64,000 nt of DNA from Agrypnia vestita (lineage: Eukaryota > Arthropoda > Insecta > Trichoptera > Phryganeidae): NCBI GenBank assembly GCA_016648135.1, contig JADDOH010023046.1:62001-126000 (forward strand), written 5' to 3'. Shown here in pieces: positions 30,831 through 43,215 of this stretch. Position 1 is the stretch's first letter, and the number at the start of each line of letters is the position of its first letter. The position numbers and the translations under genes were made by a program. Below the pieces are notes generated by a model. It saw nothing but the letters and a program-made list of their open reading frames with translations, had not been told where the DNA came from and ran no database searches.

Positions 30831-31090
30831 GTACTCCAAATTATTCAGCATCAGCTGTCCGTCTTTTATTTCTAAAGATAAGATCTTTTAGCTTAATGAA
30901 TTTTTCGACATCTCCATAGTCATTGAGAGCATATTTAACTTTATTTTGATTCAGTTTATTCAAATCTAAATGCAAGCTTCTTTCTTAACTCTTTGATAAG
31001 TTTCGTTATTCTGTGTACGTGTAAATAAACATGGTCTTAGGGTGCATAAATACTGTTGAAAAATTACTCTCCAAACTCGCGTACTAGACA
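30830..31090 (-). repeat. Repeat U, copy 1, distal half (interrupted)
   Basis: On the minus strand this matches 37940-38205 (+). Both encode a short shared peptide: here LHLDLNKLNQNKVKYALND, there LLDFNKLTRDKVKYALND. The proximal half of the same copy is at 32947-33240, so the copy is split by the LINE between. The shared peptide suggests a decayed transposon gene of a class I cannot name. Confidence 0.65.
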
Positions 31091-31095
31091 ATCCA

Positions 31096-31102
31096 AAAAT
31101 AG

Positions 31103-31142
<40 letters not shown>
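31096..31142. repeat. (TA)n microsatellite
   Basis: About 20 TA units at the 3' edge of the minus-strand LINE, possibly its simple-repeat tail. Confidence 0.9.
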
Positions 31143-31143
<1 letters not shown>

Positions 31144-31299
31144 TTTTTTTATATTAATGGTTCACAAACAATGAAAAACACATATGATATAGATAATACA
31201 ATTAATGCTTTCCATCACTTAAATGCTAACATCTAGATAAAAGTAAAGGCTAAAACATATACAAGAAAGAACGAAAAAATGATTTTATGGAGTGACGTT

Positions 31300-32010
31300 G
31301 AATAAAGAGACTAAACAGCTAATTTCGCTAATAAAGTTTGGTAGTGTTCTAATGTTCTTTTATATTCGTGGAAACTGTCATGGAATATGTCAATGAGGAC
31401 GTTATGGTTACTTTATAGTTTGTTGTATGACCTCAATATTCTAGATAAAGAATTAAAATGGGCCATATTGTTATTGTAAGTTGAAAGAGAAAATGTATTA
31501 GATGTCCTAAGTCGGCGACTAGGAACATTCAAAGTTATGTTTTCTACACAAAATTCTGAATCAATATTACCATGTATTATATTATATAGATATATTAACT
31601 CAGCAATTAGTCTTCCAACTTATAATTTGTCTACATGAAAATATTTTAAGCGCTCTTGATAAGATACTAAAGTGCTGCCCAAATTACACTTAAATATATG
31701 CACGCGAAGAAATTTTTGCTGTACAGATTCTATCATATTTTGTGAGTTATATAATGAGATGACGAAATGACACAACCAAATTCCAAATTGCTGCGAACCA
31801 ATGACTTATATATATAAACATATTAATGATGATAGTTTTTTGAATGGTATTGTGATTCTATATATGAAGTCTAATATTTTTAAAGATTTTTCTTTGATAA
31901 TATTAAAGTGATAGGTAAATGTGAAGCGTGAATCAAGAGTAATTCCAAGATCTCTTATAGTATGAACAAAATTAAGCCCAATACCATTAATAGAGTATTC
32001 TACATCATTT
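31300..32010 (-). pseudogene. LINE (CR1/Jockey-type) RT C-terminal region
   Basis: On the minus strand the frame reads SQNMIESVQQKFLRVHIFKC (about 31745), then QERLKYFHVDKL, a stop, VGRLIAELIYLYNIIHG, NVPSRRLRTSNTFSL and SLSRILRSYNKL before a stop at about 31415. S-x-x-x-x-x-x-V-Q-x-K-F-L-R and R-x-L-R-x-x-x-x-F are the usual end of the RT protein. The upstream part resumes at 32341, so the PLE insertion at 32011 splits the gene. Confidence 0.75.
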
Positions 32011-32340
32011 TTTATATATTATACTCGAAATTAGGAAAAACGTTAATATTAAGTCTAATATAATAAATACACAAACGAAATTTTTGCATAATCCTATTTT
32101 GAATATTTTTCCACTTAACATTCTACATTGTCCAAATGACCCATAATAATTAACACCTCGAACCCCTCCCTCCCCTCACCGACCCCCTCACCCAACCCTT
32201 TACCGTAACACATTTGCTTGGTTTAACTTTTAAAGATCTTTAGTACACAATAATCCTGAAGCAGAGAACATTGTTCTCGAAACATGTAGATTTTTTAATC
32301 TAATAAAGTGGTGAAAACAAAGTAATTTGTGTCTTATTTT
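32011..32340 (+). mobile_element. 5'-truncated PLE inserted in a LINE (copy F)
   Basis: A 330-bp insertion is flanked by the 15-bp duplication TATTCTACATCATTT (31996-32010 and 32341-32355). Its 5' part encodes ILEIRKNVNIKSNIINTQTK, the last part of the PLE GIY-YIG domain. A C-rich untranslated stretch follows (32155-32210), then the ribozyme motif and the terminal segment AATAAAGTGGTGAAAACAAA. Removing it restores the reading continuity of the host LINE. Confidence 0.85.
32252..32292 (+). ncRNA. Hammerhead-ribozyme-like motif, copy F
   Basis: AAUC/GAUU forms stem I, and stem II GAGAAC/GUUCUC with loop AUU is perfect. GAAA, self-complementary stem III ACAUGU and cleavage base A follow. The core reads CUGAAGC, so the last A is changed to C and activity is doubtful. 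Confidence 0.6.
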
Positions 32341-32946
32341 TATTCTACATCATTTATAATTCTGTTTCTTTTAAACGAGATCCTAAAACATTTGTATACA
32401 TTAAAGTGCATATCGTTCAAATCACACCAGTTACTAAAGGTATCAAGATCTTTTTGGAGAAGTTGATGGTCAGTTGTTGTGTTAATGTTATGAAAAATTT
32501 TTAGGTCATCTGCATACAGAGGTCCAAGATCATTAATGAAAATTAGGAATATTAGTGGCCCTAGGTTGGATACCTGTGGCACACCTGATGTTACGGGTCC
32601 AGGAGGTGACTCACATCCATTTACACACACAATCTGGGTTCTATTTTCTAAATAAGATATAATCAATGGATACTGATTGCCATGTGTGTCAATTGCTTCT
32701 AGTTTTTTTTATTAAAGTATGATGATTTACTTTATCGAAAGCTTTTTGAAAGTCAGTATATACAGCATCCACTTGAAATCCTTCATTTGAAGCGGGACAG
32801 ACATAGTTACGAAATTCTAGTAGGTTGGATAAGATTGATCTTTTTGGGAAAAATCCATGTTGCTTAGGACAAACAAGTGGCTTAAAGTATGATAGGATTA
32901 CTGTATAGACTAACATGAAAGTATACTGATGTGATAAGTCATTCAT
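32341..32946 (-). pseudogene. LINE (CR1/Jockey-type) reverse transcriptase, catalytic part
   Basis: Two antisense frames (32689-32946 and 32340-32666) join. The first has PKQHGFFPKRSILSNLLEF, DAVYTDFQKAFDKVNHHTL (RT motif A, with the catalytic Asp in YTDFQKAFDKV). The second has YLENRTQIVCVNG, SGVPQVSNLGPLIFLIFIND (motif B) and YADDLKIF (motif C, with the catalytic Y-A-D-D). Jockey/CR1 elements share this pattern. A frame change near 32670 and the downstream insertion make it inactive. Confidence 0.88.
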
Positions 32947-33240
32947 TGTCTATTGTATTAGGTTTTCGGAAAAAAATGATCAAGTGATTTATGTAAATTA
33001 ATCTAAGGTTGTAAGGTTAAAAGAGTGAAAAAATTAAAAGCCATTATTAGTCAGATATATTCTTCGAAACAATTCATCGTGAAAATATACTTGCCCTTGA
33101 AATTTTGCAGATCGTCGTATTATATTATACATATAAAAGTACATCATACGTATATGCATATATTTTTCATCAAGAATTGATACATTGCCATATGAGCGCC
33201 TCATGGTATGCGTATTGTGCATTGCGGGTATCGTATTTTA
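32947..33240 (-). repeat. Repeat U, copy 1, proximal half
   Basis: Matches 37735-37930 (+). Shared features on the minus strand are ATACGACGAT, TTCAAGGGCAAGTATATTTT, GGCTTTTAAT and CCTTACAACCTTAGATTAAT. It contains a 62-codon antisense frame (33034-33222) ending KFQGQVYFHDELFRRIYLTN, possibly the C-terminus of the unknown transposon protein. Confidence 0.65.
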
Positions 33241-34440
33241 GATTAATTTTTTTTTAATCCAGCGCTTTTAGAAACAAATATACGGGAATAATAATAATTA
33301 TGATATATGTTAATTGAAATAAATTTATTTATCTATCAAGGAATCCACGATTTATGTGATTTTTTTACTCATTTAAAATGGGCAATCATGAAAATGCCCG
33401 AATCATCTTTTTTCCGACGAATTTAAAAAGAAATGTAAAACTCATATAATTGACCCTCTCTCCCCCTTCCCACGATCGTCTAAATAGTCACCAAATGCTT
33501 ATTATTTATACCACAAGATCTATATATTGCCATTGCTTATCGTTAACATACCATAATTTCCATTTTAATCCCACATAGTACAAAATTAAAACTATTGTTA
33601 ATTTATTTTTTCAATTGATTGAGCAACTTTGTAAATTGAAATTTAAAAAAAAAAAAATTAGTATTTGTTTGTATCTACTTATATTTATTAATTACACCTA
33701 CATTTTTTGTTATTTATTTCCTTGTTCATAGTCATGTTGCTAAGTTCTTGTTGGTTTCTAACTAACTAATTACCTAATAACTAACTGCAATTTCTAGCCA
33801 GTTACTAAGGAAAACATCTCACTAATACTTAGCATAATTTTGAGCGTAGTAGGAGTGGAGGTCCCTTCCCAAGTGCATTCTGTATGTGAAACACAAATTT
33901 GTAAAAACTTTAAACATAGGAAAAGTTCACATACGTGGCACACTAAAATGTAAAATAGGGAATTGATTTCACCACTAAGGAAACAATATTAAGTTCTTTA
34001 AATTCATAAATAATATTTGATTTTTATTCTTTTTTAACAATTTCATATGGTATTATCTCTTTTTTATTTATTTTTATTTTTATGAGGTATTCATATTTGA
34101 ATCAATATGCCATAACTTGTGATGAACAAAATAAATGAAATCCTGTAATAAATAAATTACAAAAATTAAATATCTAATATAAGTATAGCCTAGTGTAGTG
34201 CAGGCCTCAGTTTGTTGGTGAAATGTAAAATCAAATCAGATTTACAAGAGACAAATGTGTGCTCCATAGTGTACAACGATTTCATCTCGAGCTTTATTCA
34301 AGACATCATTTTTATTCAAAGCGCGTTTAGCTTTAGCCTGTGACCTAGTTATCCCACAGCTCCACAGCTGTTTTCTCATAATGAATCGTTTTTTTTAAAT
34401 TGAGATCTCAATTTTTATTTCTTGTTTCTTAACTATATCT
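33241..34440. other. Unassigned AT-rich DNA
   Basis: Nothing recognised apart from A/T runs. Confidence 0.5.
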
Positions 34441-34735
34441 ATCATTAGGTACTATTGTATAGAAGTCTCACAGAGACGAAGCTAAACAATAAATAAAAAT
34501 GGGAAATATGTATGGAAGTCTTTTCAGAGCGGCCACAGGGCTTATGATAAATTTAAAAATATGTGGATTTTCTTACGGTGGAATTGCTGAACGTTGCATT
34601 GTGCAAAGTGAACCACTTAAGTCAGATAATACAGGTCTTAATCACTATTACAAAAAAATATTAAAACATAGGTATATGAAAATCTTAATCACTATTAAGA
34701 TTTTCATATATGTTTTCTAAATAAATAGCTTCATC
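34441..34735 (+). mobile_element. MITE family M, copy 2 (left part)
   Basis: Starts with GTATAGAAGTCTCACAGAGA, a variant of the family M end, and continues to the shared interior (TTCTTACGGTGGAATTG, GAACGTTGCATTGTG, ACCACTTAAG). The right end is replaced by the palindromic stretch at 34674-34703 (ATATGAAAATCTTAA and its complement). The 73-codon frame here is a by-product. Confidence 0.6.
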
Positions 34736-36110
34736 CTTAATTTAGCTTGATTAATAATTATCCCTCTTGGATAAAATCCAGTAATTGTGTCCTTAGAACA
34801 CACATATAAAGATCGATCGTTGCCATATAACTGAACTTCCATGGAGCCATACATTGATCGTTTTAATAAATTCTTGTGCATATTCTTCTCGACGTTTTAT
34901 ATTACTCTAATAAGGAATGAATCTATCGCAGTCTTCAATGGTCTAGCGGGTGGGAGTTTTCGATTCCTCCAGAGCTAAATTTTTGTATGAAAATGTTTCT
35001 CAAGCATTAAAGAATCTGTTAAAGTTAAACATTTGAGAGTCTATTATTTGTTTTCAATTCCTGAGCTTGGTGCAACGAACTTGACATTCTTTACGTAATA
35101 CGGCTCCAGCCATTTACTTCAAAATCGTCATTATTTATTTTGACTCTTTCTTAGATGCTTTCTTACATTCTTCATCTACTTTATAAAAGTAGATAAAGAA
35201 TGTGAAATCTCCATCAATCTTGATTACGGCAAATAGGGTACGCTATAACGTAGCATTTTTAGATTTCTAATTCCGTACTCTGATGTCAGCAATTGCTGAT
35301 TCGATATAATTAAATTCGTTCATCATCTCTAAGTGAAAGTCCCGGAAACATGATTGTTCTAATCAACACTAATGAAATTAATCATAAATTAATGACTAAA
35401 AAACAGGGGTGAAAATATTAAATACCAATAATAAAGGTTTAAAATGAAATAATTTAGAATTATTTTACATTAGAGAAGTGATGAATAATAAAGCATCCAT
35501 AATAAATACATATAATATATAAAAATAATAAATAATAAAAAAAAATAATAATAAATAATAATAATAATAAAAATAAATAAATAAAAAATAAATCATTTTT
35601 TCATACAGCCCTTTGTTCAATTTAGCTTTCACAAAAGATTTGGAAACCACTTAAGACCCCGCCCCCTCTAACTCCCTCTTTCTCGTAGATTCCTGATCGT
35701 TCTGTAGGTAAGTTAGTGCATGCTAGTCTTTGACAAGATTAACATGCGTGTAATAAATATTGGTGAAAGGTCAACAGTACTACGGTTGTGGTGTATAGTG
35801 TACTGTTGGTTCTGACGAAGTTATGGTATACCTAAAATTTGGTAGTGGTTTATACTAATTTTACCAACACTCTATCCCTAATACTAATGAAGTTCCTTTT
35901 TCAATTTATTTTTATCTAGATCGCTACTTTTTTCTTTTACATTTTCGTTTAGTTGTAGAATATCAACATGATTATAAAAATGACTAGAATGCCTTAATTT
36001 TTGGTACGGCGGCGGCGTCTATTTGTTTATTAAATAATACAACAGTATAATAATTACAATACCATACATGAAATTATGAATTTTTTACTTTTAGTTTAAA
36101 TATGATGAAA
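34736..36110. other. Unassigned DNA with one hairpin and an AAT-rich run
   Basis: Inverted repeat 35165-35182/35187-35204 (ACATTCTTCATCTACTTT, one mismatch, 4-nt loop). An A/T-only AAT-rich run lies at 35515-35595. No genes seen. Confidence 0.7.
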
Positions 36111-36215
36111 ATGTTCTTAGGTTTTCACGGTCATTCAGAATTTTCTAATTTGAGTTTTTTGGGATATTTTTCCATGCTTCTACAACGTTTCTGGCCGACG
36201 TTGAAATATTGAAAA
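36111..36215 (-). repeat. Repeat related to the ribozyme-bearing repeat at 43081
   Basis: It shares GTTCTTAGGTTTTCACGG, TCAGAAT, GGGATATTTTTCCATG and CTGGCCGACGTT with 43085-43175 but lacks the conserved ribozyme part beyond the GACGTT. Confidence 0.65.
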
Positions 36216-37679
36216 AAAACGTTAAAGTCGTTTATCTTCATAACTTTTGACATTAAGACATTATTGATTGAAAATTTTCAACTAATAACTCAAATAATAA
36301 TAAGAATCTACCTGTAAAGTATTGTCGACTAACTCTGTTACAACCTGTATATAACAATTAATATATAATATAATAATATCGATCTTAAAATATAAACGTA
36401 AGATGCACCTTTCAAAGTGAAATATTTAGTCTTAAAGTTTATTTATTTAATTTCGAGTATAAGTCAGTTTTATTTTCAACAAGATCCTTGAAAGAAATGT
36501 CCCTTCGAACAATATATTGTAAGCACCAGGTGTCATTGTAATATTTTTTTGGAAAAAAATGAATTCAAATTATTCTTAATGTTCTGGCACATATCGTCTG
36601 CGATACTAACGCTTTATAAATCACATTTGTAAATAATTGATGATACGCCTACGATTTGAATATATTTCCTATTCAAATTCTATATTACACTTCTTGCAAA
36701 TAATGTGTCGTGCCTGGGAGCTAAATCAAATCACACATTCGTGTCGAAATACAGCTTTGCCGAACTTTAAAAAAAACAGCATTGTAATTTTATTACTTCT
36801 AGGTCGATGAATTCGTCTGATTGTTGCTGTATCGCAATATGCTACAATTTGGTACACAAACATTTTAATGTTTATGGGATAGTTGAGGAAAATGCCTGAT
36901 TGGATTTTATCGTAATTTTTTAATTAACCATTCAACATTTTATTTTATTTTGATTTATTACAAATTAAGGCAGACCTCAACTTGATGATTTTAGCTTACA
37001 GATAGATTTCAACCAACAAATATTTACTTTGACTTTTTCAAGTCATTGAGAAAGTTATACTAAATTTAGAGTTCCACGTGAAAGCAGAGCAACGCATCGT
37101 TATATCCTTATACAACTGTTGCCCTAACCCCATTTATATAAAAAAATTCTATTACAAAATCATACAAGTCCGTTGATTTTCGAGGCTTACAAAGCGACTG
37201 ACTATGAAAATCTGATTGATGTAGTCATCCACATCGTTCGTGGACATCATCTATTTCCGATACCATAAAACCACCATCGTATCTAATATCTTTTTACTAA
37301 TCTTTCCTCATTCGTTAATTCTGCGTGGCCAAATCACCTAATAATAATCTTAAATATGATAACCGCAATGCACCATACACATAGTATGAGGAGTTCATAT
37401 GATGATGTATCTGTGGGGTACTGTTTCCCGGATCCTACTTTTGTACAATGCAATACAGGATGAAAACAGCTGATATGTATATAACAGAAAGCCGCAGTCA
37501 GTTTTATGGTGTTTATTTTATTTTCGGCAGAATAACGATGAGTGATTTGTCGCTCGACCTTGGTAGATAAAGGCGGTCATCGGTGCCAGCTGATTGGGTG
37601 CGACTGGAGTTGTCAACTTTGTTCCTGACCGCTTACGTAGCGGGTGCAGCAAGCGGTCAAGGTGAAGAAACGGGTCGTT
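36216..37679. other. Unassigned DNA
   Basis: 37500-37690 is less AT-rich with GGCGGTCATCGG and GACCGCTTACG stretches. Nothing recognised. Confidence 0.45.
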
Positions 37680-38205
37680 GACACCACATAGCAATTACTC
37701 TTGAAGAAGAATATATACATATACGTATGATATACTTGTGTATGTATAATACGACGATATACAAATTTTCAAGGGCAAGTATATTTTCACATTGAACTGA
37801 TTCAAAAAATATGACTACTAACGGCTTTTAATTATTTCACTCTTGTAACCTTGCAACCTTGCAACCTTAGATTAATGTACGTCATCAGTTGATGAGTTTT
37901 TCCTGAGTACCTTATTCAATAAACAATTAACTAATTATGAGTTGTCTACTACTTTGAGAGGAAATTTTCAACAGTATTTATGTACCCTAAGATCTTGTCT
38001 GTTCACACGCATAGTCACTCATAATAACGAAACTTATCAAAAAATTAGGAAAAAAGCTTGCTTCTAGATTTTAATAAACTGACTCGAGACAAAGTTAAAT
38101 ATGCTCTCAATGACCATGAAGAGGACGGAAAACTAATTAATCAAACAGATCTTATCTCAAGAAAAGGAAGATCGCTGATGTTATAGAAGTTGGAGTGCAC
38201 CCAGG
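37680..38205 (+). repeat. Repeat U, copy 2 (uninterrupted)
   Basis: This continuous copy corresponds to both halves of copy 1 (33240-32947 and 31090-30830, minus) and shows where the LINE inserted. It keeps the peptide DKVKYALNDHEEDGK in frame. The class is unknown. Confidence 0.65.
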
Positions 38206-39970
38206 ATTATTATTATTAATCCTGCAATTGTGTATATATTGATTTATTATATACACGCCTAAGCCACCATATTTAAACTGCTTTCTGGTTATTTTCATTC
38301 CATTAATACAATTTTTTAACATTAAAGTTTAACGCATTATGAAAATAATTATTTTTCTGTTTTTGAAGGGCATGCATAATTGTAAAAATATAAAAAGGAA
38401 AAAAATGACCCTCAGTTCTTCTCTGCTGTAAAATGTACGTCATCGTATATAAATAACAAGTACACCTAGATCTATTTTTAAAAACTTATAGCAAAATTAT
38501 TTTCTCTTCCACTTAAAAAGTGAAATGAAAAATGAGGCGGCGGAAATTATTTCGCTAAGTGTTCCGTCAAATAAAGAATCCATTAGTGTCCGAGTGGCGA
38601 CGCCACTGGAATAAATTGGATACATGAAATTTACGTAAAACAATGTAGCTGGACGGCAATTACCAGCAAACTGTAAGATTATTACTCCCTGGAATTCTCT
38701 CCTTTGTGTCGATGAAATGTTAATAGTGAACTGAATACTAAACAGTTTTAAGCACGGCATGCTGTGAATAATATGAAATCTGGTAATCAAAGTTTTCCAT
38801 TCTTTATGCGCAAGGCTCAGGAATGAATCGATAAATATCTTCTTTCATGCTTTTATTATTTAAGTCTCTTTATCTGTGTGTTGTTTGTTGTGATAGAATC
38901 TTGTTATTGTTTTTTCACCCTGAATCTTTCAACATTTTTGTTAAGTGAATAACTATATATTATCAAATCATTTTCGACATGATATGGTCATTATGATTAA
39001 AATTAGGAATCACGATACTCACATTAAATTAATAATCACGCCACCCACAAGCAAAAGCCGCAGAAACAGCCAAAGAACGTGCCGTTAGAAAATTTGTTTT
39101 AAAATTTAAAACAACGTGTTTAATATTTGGATGCCACATGAGTGATGTTAAAAAATTGATTACAAATCTATGCGAAGAAAGCGTATAAAAGGATGTCTTA
39201 ATTTTTATTTATTTACTTGTTATAGTTTCCGTTTCACAAAATGCCTGAAAACCAGGGGCGTGCAGTGGGAACGTCGCAGCATGACTTTTACGTAACCAAT
39301 TATTTGGAAAAATATCGGAATACAACACATATTTCGTAATATTTCTATCACAATTGTTATCATAGCATTCATATTTTGATATATCATAAAAATGTGTAGC
39401 ATATATATATTGGATTTCTATTTTATTCGTTTACAAAAAAGCCACGCTTCAATGTTCCAACTGCACGCGCCTGCTGAAGATACAGTTTATTAATCGTCAC
39501 TACCAATGTATTTAAAATGTTGGTAGAATGGGAAAATGCCTTTGAGCCAAAGGTCCAAGGAAGTAATTAAGCACGTCTTGTCAAAGAGGCACATAAAACA
39601 CGTAAACATCCGGTAAACCCAACAGGGATGATGGCCTTGCATTGGAAACTTCTTACTACCCCGATCCTGCAAAATCAGCCGAGCAGAAAGCTTCACCCAA
39701 ATAGCGAGCCTCTAATAGATGGATTTTGCACATAGCTCAATATTGTCACGGTTTACCACAGATAAATATTTACCAACATGTCATACTTTTGGTTCAAGAT
39801 TGTAAACAATTACTTACAAGACCAAGGCTACAATTTAACGCTGGATATTTAATACAAACTCATATTTCGTCGTTTTCAAATTAAAATATTTAAATTTTTT
39901 TGTATTTCTTGGGTACTTACAATGTAACAATTTCTTTCTTCTCTCAATTCTCTTTCAGACATAGACAGTC
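38206..39970. other. Unassigned DNA, includes a 97-codon antisense frame
   Basis: The frame 38497-38790 (-) has no motif I recognise. It lies in sequence less AT-rich than its surroundings. Nothing else supported. Confidence 0.4.
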
Positions 39971-40075
39971 CGTGTCATTAACGAGCGTTATTTAAATTAA
40001 AAGTTTTAAATAACGCTCGTTAATGACACGGGCGTGTCGAAACTGGTAGTGTAAATTCTTTATTAAGTAACATAT
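39971..40075. repeat. Perfect 26-bp inverted repeat with PLE-like tail
   Basis: Arms 39971-39996 and 40005-40030 are exact complements (CGTGTCATTAACGAGCGTTA...), with an 8-nt spacer. The right side continues GGCGTGTCGAAACTGGTAGT, resembling the GAAAC, stem III and GUA end of the hammerhead motifs, then GTAAATTCTTTATTAAG like other PLE tails. The 5' core (UUAAUGA) is not canonical. Confidence 0.6.
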
Positions 40076-40154
40076 TGTACATTGTAAATTTAAACTCTTT
40101 AATAATGTCTCAAATACAGAATATTTTGAGTTTGTTCAAATCTTTCAGAACAGT

Positions 40155-40318
40155 GTTGGATTTATGTCACAGAGACATTATTAATCAGTAAAGTGATCAC
40201 TTAAGCCAACCATAAAGATAGGTCATAAGTCCTATGTACACCCAAATGACTTCTATACCTACTTTCCCATAATAAATACAGTTTCGTCTCTGTGAGATAT
40301 CTATAATATACATTAATG
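40155..40318 (-). mobile_element. MITE family M, copy 3 (shortened)
   Basis: The right end contains CAGTTTCGTCTCTGTGAGAT, the complement of the family M end. The interior has AGTGATCACTTAAGCCAACC. The left end keeps only ATGTCACAGAGAC. Confidence 0.7.
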
Positions 40319-43080
40319 TCTCAAATATTTTAACTGAAGTTTGATGAGAAAGTATGTAACAAATAGAAATCTATGTACCTATTAAAGTTTAACAAAAAAA
40401 ATTGCATATATCTGTACCTATATGAATATTTAATATGACAGTCTATTCGGGGAGCAACAGAAAAATGACATTCTGTTTGCTTTGCAACTGAGAGGTGTCG
40501 GGATCGATATTTGGCGTCTCCAAAATTATTTAGAAGGGCTTGGAGGCGCCTAGTATCTCTTCTGGTAGACAGGTAAAAGTGAAAATAATAGATGGGTTTA
40601 AGTGAGAGTTTATGAAATTGTTAATGCAGTTTTATTATCCTTTGATTATATATTATGTGAATGTAAGGGTTAGATGGATATTTAAACGAATGTAAGTGTT
40701 AAGTAAATACATGTAAGTTAGGTAAGTTCGTAGACCAGTTATTTTTTAATCCACTTCAAAAGTTTCCAATCACCCCATTAGAAAAGTTGTACACATCCCA
40801 AAGTTGTACATAACATGTCTTATATTTTCCAGCAGCTTTTTTACTTTCTCGTTTACTATCGTTTATTTGTTTTTCACAATTATGGAAAAAGTACTTCGAA
40901 CGTAGTTTATTAATGCTTTTATGTAAGTTTTTTAAACTTTCATTTCTATTGTCTATACTTTCTATCTGTGAAAAAAACAATATATATTTTTTTATAAATA
41001 ATTTTATGGAGCGAACTGTAAATTTTGGATTCTTACAAATAAAGTTCCGGTTAGTTATATACCCCAATTCAAGTAAAAGCTCTAATTCGTTCTTTTTAAA
41101 TTTAATAGCAGTGGTTAAATGTCCACTTATCATCAACAGATAGAGTTTTACGGTTTTACCTTATATTAAAGTGTAATTATTTAGTCATTATTCATGGACA
41201 GTTTTAATAATTAACCAGTTATATTAGAAAAAAGTTTTCGGCCTATCATGTTTATATAGTATATAATATACAGAACATATAATGTAAGTGTAAAGGTACT
41301 TGTAAACTAAAAATAAGTGGAAAAATTTGGTACTGTACTGACCATTCCGGTTTATTGACTTATTTATTCTGATCTCCGGTAATTATGTATATATTTCTAC
41401 GAAAATACTTACGCATGGTAGGGTAAGTTTTAGGGTACACTGCTAAAATCTGATTGTATCAAATTTAGTTGTGAATTTATCAAAAAGCCACAGGCGGATT
41501 CTTAATTAAACCTTTTATTTCCTCCTCTAAATGTGATAATTTTTGGCATCATCATTTTTTAATGACCATCATTCCATCAGTGCATTATTTGTTGCATTAT
41601 TTGAATATTTGTAAAAATCATTGAAATTCAACGCTTACAACACAAAAATTAACCTTCACTTGCTGATTACTTGAGCCAAATCCAAGTCAGACCATTTAAT
41701 CAACAAGGTATTAAAATTCATAATTTTAAATTAATTTTAAAATCTCCCACAAAAAATATATCATTTTGTATAATAACACGGTTGTTTTTTTAAAGATAAA
41801 TTTATTGTTAGCAAAATAAACAGTTTTGTATCGTTCCATTAATCCCTTATAATGGGATGAATACGATAATTTTAACGCAGAAAAAAAAGCTTTAGTAATA
41901 TCAAAATTCGATATCAACTGTTTGCACTTTGCCGTGCGGAATATCATGTCAGTGGTGAAAATTTTTGCCACGAGTATCAACTGTCAATTTCGAGTATCGT
42001 TCGAATATATAAATAAAATAAATAAAACATATAAATAAAATAGTTTTTAAATGTCACTTTTTCACAATAAAATTTGTAACTTCGACGCCATCACTTTGCG
42101 TGTGATGAAATATTATTTATTAAATATATTTAATAAATATTAAATATTGAATACATTTTCGCAAATGTAAAAATTGGGGTGGTCACCTTTTGTTAAATTG
42201 TGTGGAATATTAAATTGAATTATAAAGTTTGGACCCCTAATGTGTCTAAAGCTAGCCTACCGCTACACTCACGCACTGAGTAAACCTAAAATGCTTTACA
42301 GATCATTGAACGGTTTCAAAATAAAATTTTACTAGGGCGAGGGCGCGATGAATCAGTTTTACGTAACGAAATTTTTCGTATAAACACTCAGCGGCTTTTG
42401 AAAATCTGGGTCACTTTCAAAATTAAGTACCAGATATTTCAGAAAAAATTACCGAATAACCAATCCTTAGATCGCTTGCACCGGTGTACATGTAAATAGG
42501 ATCGATTATGCAATATTTTTTTATTAATTTTGCAATTTGTAAGAGATTCAAAAAAATATGAACACACTTATAAAGATACATAGCAATATATATTCATCGA
42601 AAAAATATTTTCATCACAGAGAGTCGCACGCGGAGTTTATTAATGCCGATTTAGCTTCATTTTATAGGCAGAAATAAATTAAAATCATAAATAAAAATAT
42701 ATAAATAAATATGTGGGGTATATAAGCAATGGCAGCAATGTCCAAAAAAACTTTGAATGCAGTCATAGACGATTACTAATTTATAATATACCTACTGATT
42801 TCGAGATTTTGTATTCTTATTTTATTTAGTTTTATAATTAATTTTTTTTATTTATTCTTTTAGTGATTTTGTAGGAAAAATAGCCAATAAGCTTGTAGAA
42901 AATATGATTTTGGAAGGTAAAGATATATTAAATCCATAATTCAGTACATTTTAAACTAGTAATCCTCGGCGACTGCATTCAAAACATTTTTTTATTTTTC
43001 GGATATTGCTTTTAAATAATACAAATATAAATAATTTATTAGAGATAATTTAAAATCACAAAAATAATTTATGGAATATT
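40319..43080. other. Long unassigned stretch
   Basis: Frames 40756-41136 (-, 126 codons, basic, N- and K-rich) and 41726-41980 (-) have no recognised motif. No repeat or RNA found in 2.7 kb, so it may be plain intergenic or intronic DNA. Confidence 0.45.
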
Positions 43081-43215
43081 AAAAATGTTCTTAGGTTTTC
43101 ACGGCCACTCAGAATCTTCTGGTTTGGGTCTTCAGGGGTATTATGCCGTGTTATTACGAACTTTCTGGCCGACGTTTCGGATCCCATTGCAGGGTCCATC
43201 ACCAGGGCATATGTG
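43081..43215 (-). mobile_element. Ribozyme-bearing repeat, lineage I
   Basis: On the minus strand the repeat reads from the ribozyme motif through GGCCAGAAAGTTCGTAATAA, to GAAAACCTAAGAAC at its end. It is related to 36111-36215. The tail is unlike the TAGTGGTG tails, so this is a separate lineage carrying the same motif. Confidence 0.55.
43168..43208 (-). ncRNA. Hammerhead-like motif, lineage I
   Basis: GCC/GGC forms stem I and the core is CUGGUGA (one change). An extra U precedes stem II GGA-CCC/GGG-A-UCC, with one bulge. GAAA, stem III ACGU and cleavage-site C (GUC) follow. The changed core base makes activity unlikely. Confidence 0.5.

Noticed and set aside
40756..41136. 126-codon antisense frame as a transposon N-terminus
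   Set aside because: Basic and Asn/Lys-rich with no diagnostic motif; kept only as unassigned.
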